NCBI RefSeq assembly: GCF_038051985.1
Contig: NZ_CP150291.1
Coordinates: forward strand, 2,232,001 to 2,296,000
Direction: 5' to 3'
Length of the DNA: 64,000 nucleotides
Source of the DNA: Solibacillus sp. FSL H8-0523
Lineage (GTDB): Bacteria; Bacillota; Bacilli; Bacillales_A; Planococcaceae
Positions 19,483-28,412 of the stretch are shown one piece after another (within the stretch, counting starts at the first letter, position 1; each line of letters starts with the position of its first letter). The notes under the pieces are model-generated. The model did no database searches. It was not told the origin of the DNA and saw only the letters and a program-made list of their open reading frames with translations. The position numbers and the translations under genes are program-made.

Positions 19483-19722
19483 ATATGTAACTCCTTTACT
19501 CTGCTCTAGTAATTACATTATACGCGTAGATATTTTTCGTTGAATCACTATTTTTTGGAAATCAGAAAAATTGATTCAAGTGTCATGCTTTAATTTGTCA
19601 TAATTAGGTATTAACTCACACCCCCTATTTTAGTTACTTTCTATTTGTAATTTTAACTTTTCTTCATATACTTTTGCGGTTCATGGTATGATGAGAAAAG
19701 ATTTTTTAAAGGAGTTTTTTTC

Positions 19723-21153
19723 ATGTACACTATTCGCGAGCAATGGTTTGGAAATGTACGTGCTGATATACTAGCTGGTTTAGTTGTCGCACTAGCACTC
19801 ATTCCTGAAGCAATTGCTTTTTCCATCTTAGCAGGCGTGGATCCTATGGTTGGACTCTATGCATCATTCGTTATCGCTGTCACAATTAGTTTTGTCGGCG
19901 GACGTCCGGCGATGATTTCTGCAGCAACCGGTGCGATGGCGCTGGTTATCGTATCACTTGTGAAAGATCACGGCTTGCAATACTTATTAGCCGCAACAAT
20001 TTTAACGGGAGTCATTCAAATCCTTTTCGGAATGATGAAAATTTCACGTTTAATGAAATTCATTCCAAACTCGGTGATGATCGGCTTTGTCAATTCATTA
20101 GCGATTTTAGTATTTATCGCGCAAATGCCGCATTTTATTGGCGGTAGTCTATTCACTTGGGTATTTTTACTGGGAACGATTGCCCTAATTTATGGTATTC
20201 CGTACATCATTAAAGGCATCCCTGCTCCCCTCATTGCCGTTGTTATTTTATCGGTCGTTGCGGTGTATACAGGGGTAAATTTAAATACGGTAGGCGATAT
20301 GGGTTCGATTACGCAGTCCTTACCGACATTTTTCATTCCTGATATTCCATTTACAATGGAAACATTGATGATTATTTTACCGTATTCACTTGCCTTAGCC
20401 GTTGTTGGGTTAGTGGAGTCTCTATTAACAGCATCGATTCTAGATGATATGACATCAAGTGAAAGTGATAAAAACACGGAAGCTCGTGGCCAAGGGATTG
20501 CCAACGTCATTAACGGTTTCTTTGGCGGGATGGCTGGTTGCGCGATGATTGGTCAATCGGTCATTAATGTAAAAAGTGGTGCCCGCGGGCGTCTATCCAC
20601 TTTTGTTGCCGGCGTATTTTTAATGTTTTTAATTTTAGTGTTAGGCGATTACGTGGTACAAATTCCAATGCCGGTACTTGCTGGGGTAATGGTCGTTGTT
20701 TGTATTACTCAATTTGACTGGCAATCGTTTAAATACGTTGCAACTGCCCCGAAAAAAGATGTATTTGTTATGCTATTAACGATTGGTGTTGTGCTTTACA
20801 CACATAACTTAGCACTAGGTGTAATTGCGGGAATTGTTGTGAGCGCGTTATTCTTCGTCAATGAAATTTCACGTGTGAAAATCACACAAGACGGCGCAAC
20901 TTACTTTGTGAGCGGACAGCTATTTTTTGCCTCTACTGAAAGCTTTATCAACTACTTTAAAGCACAAAAAATCGAGCACAACAAGATTGTTATTGATTTT
21001 ACGGACTGTAAAGTATGGGATGATTCCGCAATTGGTGCGTTAATGAAGGTAAAAGATCAATTAAAAGCGAATCAAATTACCGTAAGCTATAAGCAAATGG
21101 ATGCCTCTAGTAAGCAGTTAATGAAAAAGTTAACAGGGACGGCACTCGATTAG
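19723..21153 (+). CDS. SulP family anion transporter with STAS domain
   Basis: Membrane transporter of the SLC26/SulP family, 476 residues. The opening [20 protein letters not shown] is the family signature, and about ten to twelve hydrophobic segments follow. Residues about 395-470 form a cytoplasmic STAS domain ([20 protein letters not shown]), where the usual phosphorylatable Ser/Thr position reads D-D-S. Bacterial SulP proteins carry sulfate, bicarbonate or dicarboxylates; the substrate cannot be chosen from sequence. It is followed after 11 bp by a universal stress protein gene with its own strong ribosome site, so the two are probably co-transcribed. Confidence 0.88.
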   Translation: MYTIREQWFGNVRADILAGLVVALALIPEAIAFSILAGVDPMVGLYASFVIAVTISFVGGRPAMISAATGAMALVIVSLVKDHGLQYLLAATILTGVIQILFGMMKISRLMKFIPNSVMIGFVNSLAILVFIAQMPHFIGGSLFTWVFLLGTIALIYGIPYIIKGIPAPLIAVVILSVVAVYTGVNLNTVGDMGSITQSLPTFFIPDIPFTMETLMIILPYSLALAVVGLVESLLTASILDDMTSSESDKNTEARGQGIANVINGFFGGMAGCAMIGQSVINVKSGARGRLSTFVAGVFLMFLILVLGDYVVQIPMPVLAGVMVVVCITQFDWQSFKYVATAPKKDVFVMLLTIGVVLYTHNLALGVIAGIVVSALFFVNEISRVKITQDGATYFVSGQLFFASTESFINYFKAQKIEHNKIVIDFTDCKVWDDSAIGALMKVKDQLKANQITVSYKQMDASSKQLMKKLTGTALD

Positions 21154-21164
21154 GAGGGGATAGA

Positions 21165-21584
21165 ATGTATCAACAAATTTTACTTGCAGCAGACGGCTCT
21201 GAAAACTCCATGCGCGCTGCGAATGAGGCGTTAAAAATTGCAAAGGTCAGCCCGAATTGCATCGTAACCATTTTATTTGTCATTGATATTGAAAAAGTAA
21301 AAACCGAAGTCCTTCATGCAACATCAATTGATAGTTTATATATGGAGCGTCGTCAAAAGCTCGTTCCACTTGAACAATTATTTGAAACTGCAGGCATAAA
21401 CACACAAGTTGAAATGATTCACGGTACACCTGGCCCTGAAATTGTGAGGTATGCGAACAGCCATGACATTGATTTAGTCATTATTGGTAGTCGTGGACTT
21501 AATAGCTTGCAAGAAATGGTGTTAGGTAGTGTTTCACATAAAGTAATGAAGCGTGTGAATTGCCCTGCCATGATTGTAAAGTAA
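21165..21584 (+). CDS. UspA-type universal stress protein
   Basis: A 139-residue nucleotide-binding alpha/beta protein. The ATP-binding motif G-x2-G-x9-G-S/T is seen as GSRGLNSLQEMVLGSVS near the C-terminus, so an ATP-binding subtype is predicted. TAGGAGGGG lies just before the ATG. Co-transcription with a SulP transporter is a common pairing in bacilli and cyanobacteria and suggests that the Usp protein tunes the transporter or responds to the same stress; that link is inference. Confidence 0.9.
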   Translation: MYQQILLAADGSENSMRAANEALKIAKVSPNCIVTILFVIDIEKVKTEVLHATSIDSLYMERRQKLVPLEQLFETAGINTQVEMIHGTPGPEIVRYANSHDIDLVIIGSRGLNSLQEMVLGSVSHKVMKRVNCPAMIVK

Positions 21585-21586
21585 GA

Positions 21587-21624
21587 AAATGCGGTCTACG
21601 TTTCCTTCGTAGCCGCATTTTTTA
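21587..21624 (+). terminator. Terminator of sulP-uspA operon
   Basis: Arms ATGCGGTCTACG and CGTAGCCGCAT followed by T6. Confidence 0.85.
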
Positions 21625-21710
21625 GTTTACAACTCGCCCAAACCCGACAAGATGCTGAATCAATAGTAATATTTCATTTTCATAACAAAAGACTAAATGA
21701 CCGCAAATTT

Positions 21711-22268
21711 TTACTCTTTATAACAAAAGCAATTTGTTGTATGATCCTTCACCAAGCCAACCGCCTGCATATACGCATAGCATATTGTGCTGCCCACAAA
21801 TTTAAAACCATCTTTTTTTAATTGCTTACTCATTCGGTCACTGATTTCCGTAGTTACTGGGACATCTTCTATTCGTTCCCACCGGTTGATGATTGGCTTG
21901 TGCTCGACAAATGACCATATATAATTGGAAAATGAGCCATGTTTTTGTTGGATATTGACGTAGCTCTTTGCATTCGTCACGACACTAGCTATTTTTAAGC
22001 GGTTTCGGATAATGCGTTCATCTTGTTTTAGGGCTTCTAATTTTGCTTCATCATATTGTACAATTTTTTCGACATCAAAATAGTCGAATGCCTGTCGGTA
22101 ACCCTCGCGCCGCTTTAAAATTGTCAGCCAGTTTAAACCCGCCTGTGCCCCTTCTAAACATAGCATTTCAAATAGCTGTTGATCATCAAAAACAGGGATT
22201 CCCCACTCTTCATCGTGATATTTTACATAAATCGGTTCCGTTAATTTTACCCAGCTACATCTTTCCAC
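21711..22268 (-). CDS. tag: 3-Methyladenine DNA glycosylase I
   Basis: Constitutive base-excision repair enzyme removing 3-methyladenine from DNA. The protein is 185 residues from a GTG start at 22268, close to the 187 of E. coli Tag. This start has AGAGG 7-8 nt upstream and restores the N-terminal MERCSWV. The zinc ligands of the family are then all present: Cys4, His18 (YHDEEW) and the C-terminal His/Cys in DHTTNCFC. FKFVGSTICYAYMQAVG is also typical. A longer frame starts at 22310 but would add unneeded residues. It is divergent from the TetR gene. Confidence 0.92.
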   Translation of the reverse strand: MERCSWVKLTEPIYVKYHDEEWGIPVFDDQQLFEMLCLEGAQAGLNWLTILKRREGYRQAFDYFDVEKIVQYDEAKLEALKQDERIIRNRLKIASVVTNAKSYVNIQQKHGSFSNYIWSFVEHKPIINRWERIEDVPVTTEISDRMSKQLKKDGFKFVGSTICYAYMQAVGLVKDHTTNCFCYKE

Positions 22269-22376
22269 CGTTTTGCCTCTTTCCACTCGTTTTTCTTCAC
22301 TGTAAAGCAAATTTTTTGCCTTCGCAATTTTCCTGTGCTACATTTACCTTACGAACGTCAGGAAGGAGAGAGCGGA

Positions 22377-22937
22377 ATGACAAAAACACAGTTGATGCAA
22401 GCAGCTTTTCATCATTTTGGTGCACATGGCTATAACGGTGGCTCGCTTGCCCAAATCGCAGAGGAAGTCGGCATTAAAAAGCAATCGATTTATACATATT
22501 TTAAAAGCAAAGACGCCTTGTATTTAGCTATTTATGAAGAGGCGATGCAGTTTGAGCTTACGTTTGTTCAAAATTATATGGCGAGTGTGCGTAATGAGCC
22601 GATTGAACAAGCACTGTTGCCATTACTTCAGCAAGTTGCACAGCGCTTTGAGCAAAATGTGGAAACGAAATTTTTCATTCGCTCTACTTTTTTAACACCG
22701 CATCATTTACAAGAAGCTCTAACTAAAAAAACGTATGATTATTTAGATGCCATACAAGCTTTATTTGCAAATTACTTCAGCACAAAAATGCCCCGTGAAA
22801 GTAGCCATGAAGCAGCAGTTGCTTATTTAGGACTGCTCGATAGTTTATATGTAGAAATGCTGTATGGCGGCAACGAACGTTTCAAACAGCGCTTACAAGC
22901 GGGCTGGAACGTATTTTATCGAGGAATATCAAATTAG
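22377..22937 (+). CDS. TetR family repressor, probable regulator of the downstream SMR pair
   Basis: 186-residue TetR-type regulator. The N-terminal helix-turn-helix reads SLAQIAEEVGIKKQSIYTYF (residues about 26-45), followed by FKSKDALYLAIYEEAM. The ATG at 22377 is preceded by GGAAGGAGAG; an in-frame ATG at 22335 lacks a ribosome site. The two SMR genes start 13 bp after its stop on the same strand. The order TetR-SMR-SMR equals yvdT-yvdS-yvdR of Bacillus subtilis, so local control of the pump is likely. Ligand unknown. Confidence 0.88.
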   Translation: MTKTQLMQAAFHHFGAHGYNGGSLAQIAEEVGIKKQSIYTYFKSKDALYLAIYEEAMQFELTFVQNYMASVRNEPIEQALLPLLQQVAQRFEQNVETKFFIRSTFLTPHHLQEALTKKTYDYLDAIQALFANYFSTKMPRESSHEAAVAYLGLLDSLYVEMLYGGNERFKQRLQAGWNVFYRGISN

Positions 22938-22949
22938 AGGTGAAACATC

Positions 22950-23285
22950 ATGACAAAATATTGGATCTTAGTTTTCATTGCTGGCTTAATCGAAATTGGC
23001 TGGGCGATGGGCTTAAAATATGCGAACACGATTCCATTGTGGATTGGCGTCATCGCGTTAATCGTGTTATCGTTCTATGTTTTAATAATTGCGACAGAAA
23101 AGTTACCCGTTTCAACCGTTTACGCGGTCTTTACCGGTATTGGTACAGCAGGAACGGTCATTGTTGAAACAGTATTATTTAACGAGCCTTTTAGCTTAAC
23201 GAAAGTTGGCTTTATCGCGTTATTATTGGTCGGGGTAATCGGCTTAAAAATGCTATCTGGTGAAAAAGAAGCGAGGGATGCGTAA
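22950..23285 (+). CDS. Small multidrug resistance (SMR) protein, first subunit
   Basis: Four-helix membrane exporter subunit, 111 residues, with the essential membrane-embedded glutamate in GLIEIGWAMGLKYA (about residue 15). In paired SMR systems two unequal subunits form one antiparallel pump. The stop overlaps the start of the next SMR gene by one base (TAATG), typical of such pairs (YvdSR, EbrAB, YkkCD). GAGGTGAA precedes the ATG. Substrates could be quaternary ammonium compounds or guanidinium; the sequence does not tell. No guanidine riboswitch was seen upstream. Confidence 0.88.
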   Translation: MTKYWILVFIAGLIEIGWAMGLKYANTIPLWIGVIALIVLSFYVLIIATEKLPVSTVYAVFTGIGTAGTVIVETVLFNEPFSLTKVGFIALLLVGVIGLKMLSGEKEARDA

Positions 23286-23599
23286 TGGCTTGGTTTTATT
23301 TAATTTTAGCAGGATTGTTTGAAGTTGGTGGCGTCATTGGTATGAATAAAGTGGCGCAGCGTAAAAGCATTTCTTCCTTTGCCATTATGTTCGGTGCCTT
23401 TGCTTTTAGCTTTTCCTTTTTAGCACTGGCGATGAAAACCTTACCAATGGGCGTATCCTATGCGGTATGGACGGGTATTGGTACGGTCGGTGGTACACTT
23501 GTCGGAATGTTCATATACGGCGAGTCAAAGGATTGGAAACGTATTCTGTTTATTTCGTTTATTATTCTAGCTGTTGTTGGATTAAAGATTACGCAGTAG
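23285..23599 (+). CDS. Small multidrug resistance (SMR) protein, second subunit
   Basis: 104 residues with four hydrophobic segments and the conserved glutamate in LAGLFEVGGVIGMNKV (about residue 13). It is the partner of the preceding SMR gene, joined by a one-base overlap. PMGVSYAVWTGIGTVGGTLVG is the family's third-helix pattern. No terminator is visible before the next gene, which may be read through from the same promoter. Confidence 0.88.
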   Translation: MAWFYLILAGLFEVGGVIGMNKVAQRKSISSFAIMFGAFAFSFSFLALAMKTLPMGVSYAVWTGIGTVGGTLVGMFIYGESKDWKRILFISFIILAVVGLKITQ

Positions 23600-23652
23600 A
23601 ATGGTACTGAACAGTTAAAATACAGTTGTTACACGATTTTTGGAGGATTATT

Positions 23653-24627
23653 ATGAAGTACTACTTTCAGTCAATTCCTATTCCGATGAGTGGGGTCATG
23701 CTCGCATTTGTTTCGTTAGCAAATTTATTGCATGCACTAGATGTTACGATACCTGCTCATATTAGCTTCTTTATTGGAATTGTTTTATTTTTAAGCTTAA
23801 TTGGTAAGCTCATTTTTGCGACAAAAACGGTCGTCGCTGAAATGCAAAACCCAATCATTGCTTCTGTTTCTCCTACGTTTACGATGGGTACCCTTTCACT
23901 AAGTAGTGGCTTAGCGAACTATGGTGTTCACTCAGTGGTGATTCATACATTATGGATTTTAGCAGCAGTAACGCAATTTTTTATTATTATCTACTTTCTT
24001 AAAGCGTTTATTTGGAAAAAAGGGCTTACACTTGCAAACATATTTCCTAGCTGGCTCATTTTATTCGTCGGTGTAGCGGTCATGCCATTAACAGCGCGCG
24101 ATTTGTCCGGTCGTTTTACGCAAACTGTGTTAATTTTTGCAATTTGTGCGTTTCTCATCATCGTACCTATCGTTATCTTACGTGGCTTTATTCGAAAAGA
24201 TTTACCGGAGCCGACGATTCCGATGCTAGCCATTTTAACAGCCCCTGCATCTCTTTGCTTATTGGCCTACTTTGTGCAATTTAATAGCTCATTGGCTGTA
24301 ATTTTGACATTATATACAGTGGCGCAACTTTTATTCTTCCTTGTATTAACAAAGTTGCCGAGCATATTAAAGCTGCCGTTTTACCCAAGTTATGCGGCAT
24401 TAACGTTCCCACTCGTGATTACGGCAACGGCAACAAATGAATTTATACATGCCTTTTCATTCGAAGGAACAATCAAAACTGTATTAACCGCTTATTTTGC
24501 GTTGCAGCTACTTTTAGCCATTTGTATCGTCGTTTACGTACTCATTCGCTACGTGAATTACTTAAGTGTACAAATCAAGCAAAAACGAGCACTTGCCACG
24601 AAAAATAATCAAACAGCTTTATCATGA
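23653..24627 (+). CDS. TDT/SLAC1-type transporter (tellurite-resistance/dicarboxylate family)
   Basis: Integral membrane protein of 324 residues with about ten hydrophobic helices, opening with YYFQSIPIPMSGVMLAFVSLANL, the start typical of TehA/TDT proteins (also related to plant SLAC1 anion channels). The ATG at 23653 has TTTGGAGGATT upstream; an ATG at 23626 in frame has none. Likely substrates are anions or C4-dicarboxylates; tellurite resistance is only a family label. Just after the stop lies a hairpin that also holds the next gene's ribosome site. Confidence 0.82.
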   Translation: MKYYFQSIPIPMSGVMLAFVSLANLLHALDVTIPAHISFFIGIVLFLSLIGKLIFATKTVVAEMQNPIIASVSPTFTMGTLSLSSGLANYGVHSVVIHTLWILAAVTQFFIIIYFLKAFIWKKGLTLANIFPSWLILFVGVAVMPLTARDLSGRFTQTVLIFAICAFLIIVPIVILRGFIRKDLPEPTIPMLAILTAPASLCLLAYFVQFNSSLAVILTLYTVAQLLFFLVLTKLPSILKLPFYPSYAALTFPLVITATATNEFIHAFSFEGTIKTVLTAYFALQLLLAICIVVYVLIRYVNYLSVQIKQKRALATKNNQTALS

Positions 24628-24633
24628 TGAAAC

Positions 24634-24678
24634 ATTCCCCCTCTCTTTGACGTATTGTATAGAAAGGGGGAATTTTTT
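24634..24678 (+). promoter_or_regulatory. Hairpin that doubles as terminator and SD-sequestering structure for the YdcF gene
   Basis: Left arm ATTCCCCCTCTCT (24634-24646) pairs with AGAAAGGGGGAAT (24661-24673) with one mismatch, followed by T6. The right arm contains AAAGGGGG, the only ribosome site for the ATG at 24679. RNA read through from upstream would thus terminate or hide that site, favouring expression from a promoter inside the loop or below. Confidence 0.6.
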
Positions 24679-25251
24679 ATGAAAAAATGGCTTGTGATCG
24701 GCATCATCGTTATTTCAATACCCGCTCTCTTATACATATGGCTCGGCAATGTAATCGACCACGCGGCGAAAAATAGTGCGGATGGTTCCAATGAATACGT
24801 CATTATTCTTGGTGCGAAAGTAAAGCCCGGTGGTGTCCCGTCCTTATCACTAAAAAATCGCTTAGACGTGGCGGCGGATTATTTACATGCGTATCCACAT
24901 GTAAAAGCCATTGTTTCCGGTGGGCAAGGTGCGGATGAAGATCGTACAGAAGCATCTGTTATGTATGATTATTTAGTTGAAAAAGGGATTGGTGCTGACC
25001 GGATTTTACAAGAAGATCAATCGACGTCAACCTATGAAAATCTCGCGTTTTCAAAAAAATTATTACCTAAACATGTAAAAAGCATTACGATTGTGTCCAA
25101 TGACTTTCATTTAAAGCGGGCAACGATGCTCGCGAGTAAACTCGAATTAAAAACGGATGTCCTTGCAGCGCCAACACCTCAAGTGGTCGAGCAAAAATCA
25201 CGAATACGCGAACGTCTCGCACTTGTAAAAACCTATATTGTAGGTCAATAA
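24679..25251 (+). CDS. YdcF/SanA-type DUF218 membrane protein
   Basis: 190-residue protein with an N-terminal membrane anchor (KKWLVIGIIVISIPALLYIW) and an extracytoplasmic DUF218 domain. Family motifs are YVIILGAKVKPGGVPS, VSGGQGADEDRTEA and TSTYENLAFSKKLL. DUF218 proteins such as SanA and YdcF are tied to envelope integrity or nucleotide binding, but the biochemical activity is not settled. The start is set by AAAGGGGG 8 nt before the ATG, which lies within a hairpin. Confidence 0.83.
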   Translation: MKKWLVIGIIVISIPALLYIWLGNVIDHAAKNSADGSNEYVIILGAKVKPGGVPSLSLKNRLDVAADYLHAYPHVKAIVSGGQGADEDRTEASVMYDYLVEKGIGADRILQEDQSTSTYENLAFSKKLLPKHVKSITIVSNDFHLKRATMLASKLELKTDVLAAPTPQVVEQKSRIRERLALVKTYIVGQ

Positions 25252-25302
25252 GTTTACAAGTTGTGTTGTTTTCGATATTGTTGCAGTTATGAGGTGAAGA
25301 AT

Positions 25303-26298
25303 ATGAAACTAAGTATTTTAGATCAAGTACCAATTTCAAAAGGGATGACAGCTTCCGAAGCTTTAGCAAACAGTGTAAAAATTGCGCAGGTCGGGGATCA
25401 ATTAGGTTATGAACGTATGTGGTTTGCGGAGCACCATAACACAACAACACTTGCAAGCTCTGCACCTGAAGTAACAGCAGCATACGTGGCAGCAAAAACT
25501 GAACGTATTCGTGTGGGTACGGGCGGTATTATGATGATGCACTACTCGCCGTTTAAAGTGGCAGAAGTGTTTAAAACTTTAGCTGCTTTAGCACCCGGCC
25601 GTATTGACTTTGGCGCTGGCCGCGCGCCTGGTGGGGATATGCCATCAATGACAGCTTTAGCTAGTGGACGCCGCCCGGACTTAACCGAGCAGTATGATAA
25701 ACTGGAAATCATTTTACGTTTAATGAATGAACAGCCAACAGGTGAAACGGTGTATGATAACGTCGTCGCAACACCATTTAAAGTACAGCTGCCGGAAGCA
25801 TGGTTACTTGGTTCAAGCGGACAAAGTGCTCGTCAAGCAGGCGAGAATGGTGTTGGTTATTCATTTGCACAATTTTTCAACGGCCAAATGTCTAAGGGTA
25901 TTTTTGATGCCTATCGTAACAGCTTTAAACCGTCTTACTTTATGCAAAAACCAACGATTATTACAACGTATGCGGCGAGTGTGGCCGAAACAGCGGAGGA
26001 AGCCGAATATCTGTCGATGCCGATGCAAATTGGACGCTTAAATTTAATGCGCGGACGCTTATTAAATGTCATGAGCCCAGAAGAAGCGAATGATTATCCA
26101 CTTACGGAAATGGATAAAATGATGCTGCAAGAAAATCGCCATTTAATGCTCATTGGCTCTGCCGAAGACGTTGCGGCGCAAATTTTAGAAGAACAAGCTG
26201 AGTACGGATTTGACGAAGCGATGATTAACAGTAACTTATACTCAGTTGAGCAGCGCTTGAATAGCTATACGTTACTTGCACAACAATTAATTAAATAA
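25303..26298 (+). CDS. LLM-class flavin-dependent oxidoreductase (luciferase-like)
   Basis: 331-residue TIM-barrel flavin monooxygenase-like protein, close in style to Bacillus YceB/YhbW. The opening LSILDQVPISKGMTASEALAN, the motif RMWFAEHHN and the segment IDFGAGRAPGGD are family landmarks. These enzymes use FMNH2 and oxygen on small organic substrates; the substrate is unknown. The ATG at 25303 follows GAGGTGAAG; the longer frame from 25261 has no ribosome site and a Cys-rich unnatural start. It ends at a strong terminator facing leuA. Confidence 0.87.
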   Translation: MKLSILDQVPISKGMTASEALANSVKIAQVGDQLGYERMWFAEHHNTTTLASSAPEVTAAYVAAKTERIRVGTGGIMMMHYSPFKVAEVFKTLAALAPGRIDFGAGRAPGGDMPSMTALASGRRPDLTEQYDKLEIILRLMNEQPTGETVYDNVVATPFKVQLPEAWLLGSSGQSARQAGENGVGYSFAQFFNGQMSKGIFDAYRNSFKPSYFMQKPTIITTYAASVAETAEEAEYLSMPMQIGRLNLMRGRLLNVMSPEEANDYPLTEMDKMMLQENRHLMLIGSAEDVAAQILEEQAEYGFDEAMINSNLYSVEQRLNSYTLLAQQLIK

Positions 26299-26303
26299 TA
26301 AAC

Positions 26304-26336
26304 GGCGTGCCCCAAATTCGGGACACGCCTCTTTTT
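26304..26336. terminator. Terminator between the LLM gene and leuA
   Basis: Arms GGCGTGCCCC (26304-26313) and GGGACACGCC (26320-26329), with a T-rich tract on the plus side. It overlaps the leuA stop and may serve both directions. Confidence 0.8.
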
Positions 26337-27924
26337 ATACGCTTGCTTTTTCGCTCTTAGGTTGTGGTGCTATTTGCGCCACGATAATGCTGTTAATCGC
26401 GTTAATATATGCGAATGCTGATGCTTTTAAAATATCCGTATCTGCCGCTTTTGCAATATATTTTTCCCCTTCATGCTCGATGATGATTTTTACTTTACCA
26501 AGCGCCTCTTTCCCGCGCGATACGGAGCTAATATTGTATTCTACTAACTTCACTTCGATTCTTGTGACGTCAGCAATGGCAGAGTATAGGGCATCAATTG
26601 GGCCCGACCCAACAGAACTTGCCTGATAAATTTCATCGCCTTTACGAATTTTCACACTCGCATTCGGGAAGGTTGAATTGGAGATAATTTGTAGGTCCTC
26701 TAGATCATAAAACTGATCTTTATAGGATTCTTTATTTGGATTATTTAGTTCCGTTTTTTCATAATAATTTTCAACGATAACGTATAAATCATGGTCATAT
26801 ACTTCTTTTTTCGAATCAGCTAGTTTTAAGAAGCTCTCAAAAATCCCTTCAAATTCCTCTTCGGCAAAGTCTTTAAAGCCTAGCTTGGATAACGCATTTT
26901 TTACCGCATGACGGCCTGAGCGTGCAGTTAGTACAAGCTCCATGTCATCTAAACCGACATCTTCTGGATGCACGATTTCGTAGGCGTCACGTGATTTTAA
27001 TAAGCCATCTTGGTGAATGCCCGATGAGTGTGCAAAGGCGTTGTCACCTGTAATGGCCTTATTCACTTGGACATCTAATCCCATAAAGCTTGAGACAAGG
27101 CGTGACGTGTTCATAATTTCCTTTGTATTAATGTTTGTATAGCCACCGTATACATCCCCGCGCGTGAACATCGCCATCACCACTTCTTCTAGTGCCGCAT
27201 TTCCCGCTCTTTCGCCGATTCCGTTCATCGTTACTTCGACTTTATCGGCACCGTTTTTAATGGCAGCTAATGTATTTGCTGTGGCCATGCCTAAATCATT
27301 GTGACAGTGCACGGATAGTAATACCGAGTCATCTAGGTTTTTCATGCGGTCATTCAGTTTTGCAATCATTTGACCCCACTGCTCAGGCTCTGCGTAACCA
27401 ACTGTATCCGGTACGTTAATCATTGTTGCACCGGCTTTCATCACCGCTTCAATCGTTTTCCATAAGTATTCAAAATCCGAGCGTGATGCGTCTTCTGTTG
27501 AATATTGTACTTGTGGCAATAATGTTTTCGCGTATCTCACTGCGTCTACACCAATTTGTAAAATTTGATCCTTCGATTTACTAAATTTTTTCTCCACATG
27601 AATATCAGATGTCCCTAGTACCATATGAATCATTGGATTTTGTGCATACTTCACTGCGTGGTAAACGGAATCAATATCATTTTTTACCGCACGTGCTAAC
27701 GCTGTAATCATAATATCTGACGTGTTCCCGACCTTTTGTGCAACCGCCTGTACCGCATCAAAATCACCTTGTGAAGATGCTGGGAAGCCGGCTTCAATAA
27801 TATCAACACCTAGTTTTTTTAGCTGCTGTGCGATTTCCACCTTTTCATATAAGTTCAATTTCGCCCCTGGTACCTGCTCGCCATCGCGTAATGTTGTATC
27901 AAACACCCAAATTTTTCGACTCAT
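26335..27924 (-). CDS. leuA: 2-Isopropylmalate synthase
   Basis: First committed enzyme of leucine synthesis: acetyl-CoA plus 2-oxoisovalerate gives 2-isopropylmalate. The 529-residue protein has the HMGL-like catalytic barrel with [12 protein letters not shown] near residue 10 and the metal site [20 protein letters not shown]. The C-terminal LeuA allosteric domain (about 395-515) is where leucine feedback acts. The ATG at 27924 has GGGG 8 nt upstream; the ATG at 27930 is too close to it. Unlike a leuABCD operon, the gene stands alone, with its own promoter and a leucine-type T-box leader. Confidence 0.93.
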   Translation of the reverse strand: MSRKIWVFDTTLRDGEQVPGAKLNLYEKVEIAQQLKKLGVDIIEAGFPASSQGDFDAVQAVAQKVGNTSDIMITALARAVKNDIDSVYHAVKYAQNPMIHMVLGTSDIHVEKKFSKSKDQILQIGVDAVRYAKTLLPQVQYSTEDASRSDFEYLWKTIEAVMKAGATMINVPDTVGYAEPEQWGQMIAKLNDRMKNLDDSVLLSVHCHNDLGMATANTLAAIKNGADKVEVTMNGIGERAGNAALEEVVMAMFTRGDVYGGYTNINTKEIMNTSRLVSSFMGLDVQVNKAITGDNAFAHSSGIHQDGLLKSRDAYEIVHPEDVGLDDMELVLTARSGRHAVKNALSKLGFKDFAEEEFEGIFESFLKLADSKKEVYDHDLYVIVENYYEKTELNNPNKESYKDQFYDLEDLQIISNSTFPNASVKIRKGDEIYQASSVGSGPIDALYSAIADVTRIEVKLVEYNISSVSRGKEALGKVKIIIEHEGEKYIAKAADTDILKASAFAYINAINSIIVAQIAPQPKSEKASV

Positions 27925-27987
27925 ATTCATTTCCCCTTTTCTTCTACATGATATTGACGATGGAAGCGAGATTGAACTTAGTAAACT

Positions 27988-28247
27988 AAAAAACCCTCGC
28001 CTCTACACGGATTGCTCCGAATAGAGACGAGGGTTTAACTCGCGGTACCACTCTAATTGAACGCCTAAACGTTCCTCTTAAGACCCTTGTAACGGCGGGT
28101 GCCCGACTTCCCTACTAAATTTCAGGTTGTATGCTCCTGGACGAGTTCAATAGCGGCATCCACCAGTTCACACCACCCACTGGCTCTCTTAAGGTATCCT
28201 GCTCATTTACTACTTCCAATCAACGCTTCCATGTTCTCTTGAAAAGA
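27988..28247 (-). ncRNA. T-box leader (leucine specifier CUC) controlling leuA
   Basis: tRNA-sensing leader RNA read on the minus strand. The T-box core AGAGTGGTACCGCG lies at 28041-28054. Stem I contains the AGAGAG and GGTG motifs, and the specifier loop shows GAA-CTC at 28143-28148, a CUC leucine codon. A terminator with ACCCTCG...CGAGGGT arms and T6 lies at 27988-28036. Uncharged tRNA-Leu should stabilise the antiterminator and switch on leuA. Confidence 0.93.
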
Positions 28248-28277
28248 AGTGTACTTGAAAAAGTAGTCACTCGTCAA
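28248..28277 (-). promoter_or_regulatory. leuA T-box promoter
   Basis: Minus strand -35 TTGACG (28272-28277), 18-nt spacer, -10 TACACT (28248-28253), directly before the T-box leader. Confidence 0.6.
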
Positions 28278-28284
28278 CCATTAT

Positions 28285-28410
28285 CTGAAAATTAAATTTA
28301 ATTCAGCTAGGTTTGATCCCCAACTGATTTATATTTGGCCACTGGCGGATGTCACAGATTTTTACTCGAAAAAATCTGGACGGAATTACGCCAAGGCGAA
28401 ATTGATTTAA
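28285..28410 (-). repeat. Dispersed repeat family C, copy 1 (short form)
   Basis: Shares with 54091-54287 (read in the opposite orientation) TTAATTCAG, GGCGGA-GTCACAGATTTTT, CTCGAAAAAATCTGGACG, AATTACGCC and GGCG-AATTGAT. In this copy CAGATTTTT and AAAAAATCTG form a tight stem; copy 2 carries about 80 extra bases at that loop. It sits between the guaC stop and the leuA promoter. Confidence 0.7.
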
Positions 28411-28412
28411 TA

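Noticed and set aside
22950-23599. Guanidine riboswitch control of the SMR pair
   Set aside because: Only 12 bp separate the TetR gene from the first SMR gene, leaving no room for a riboswitch.
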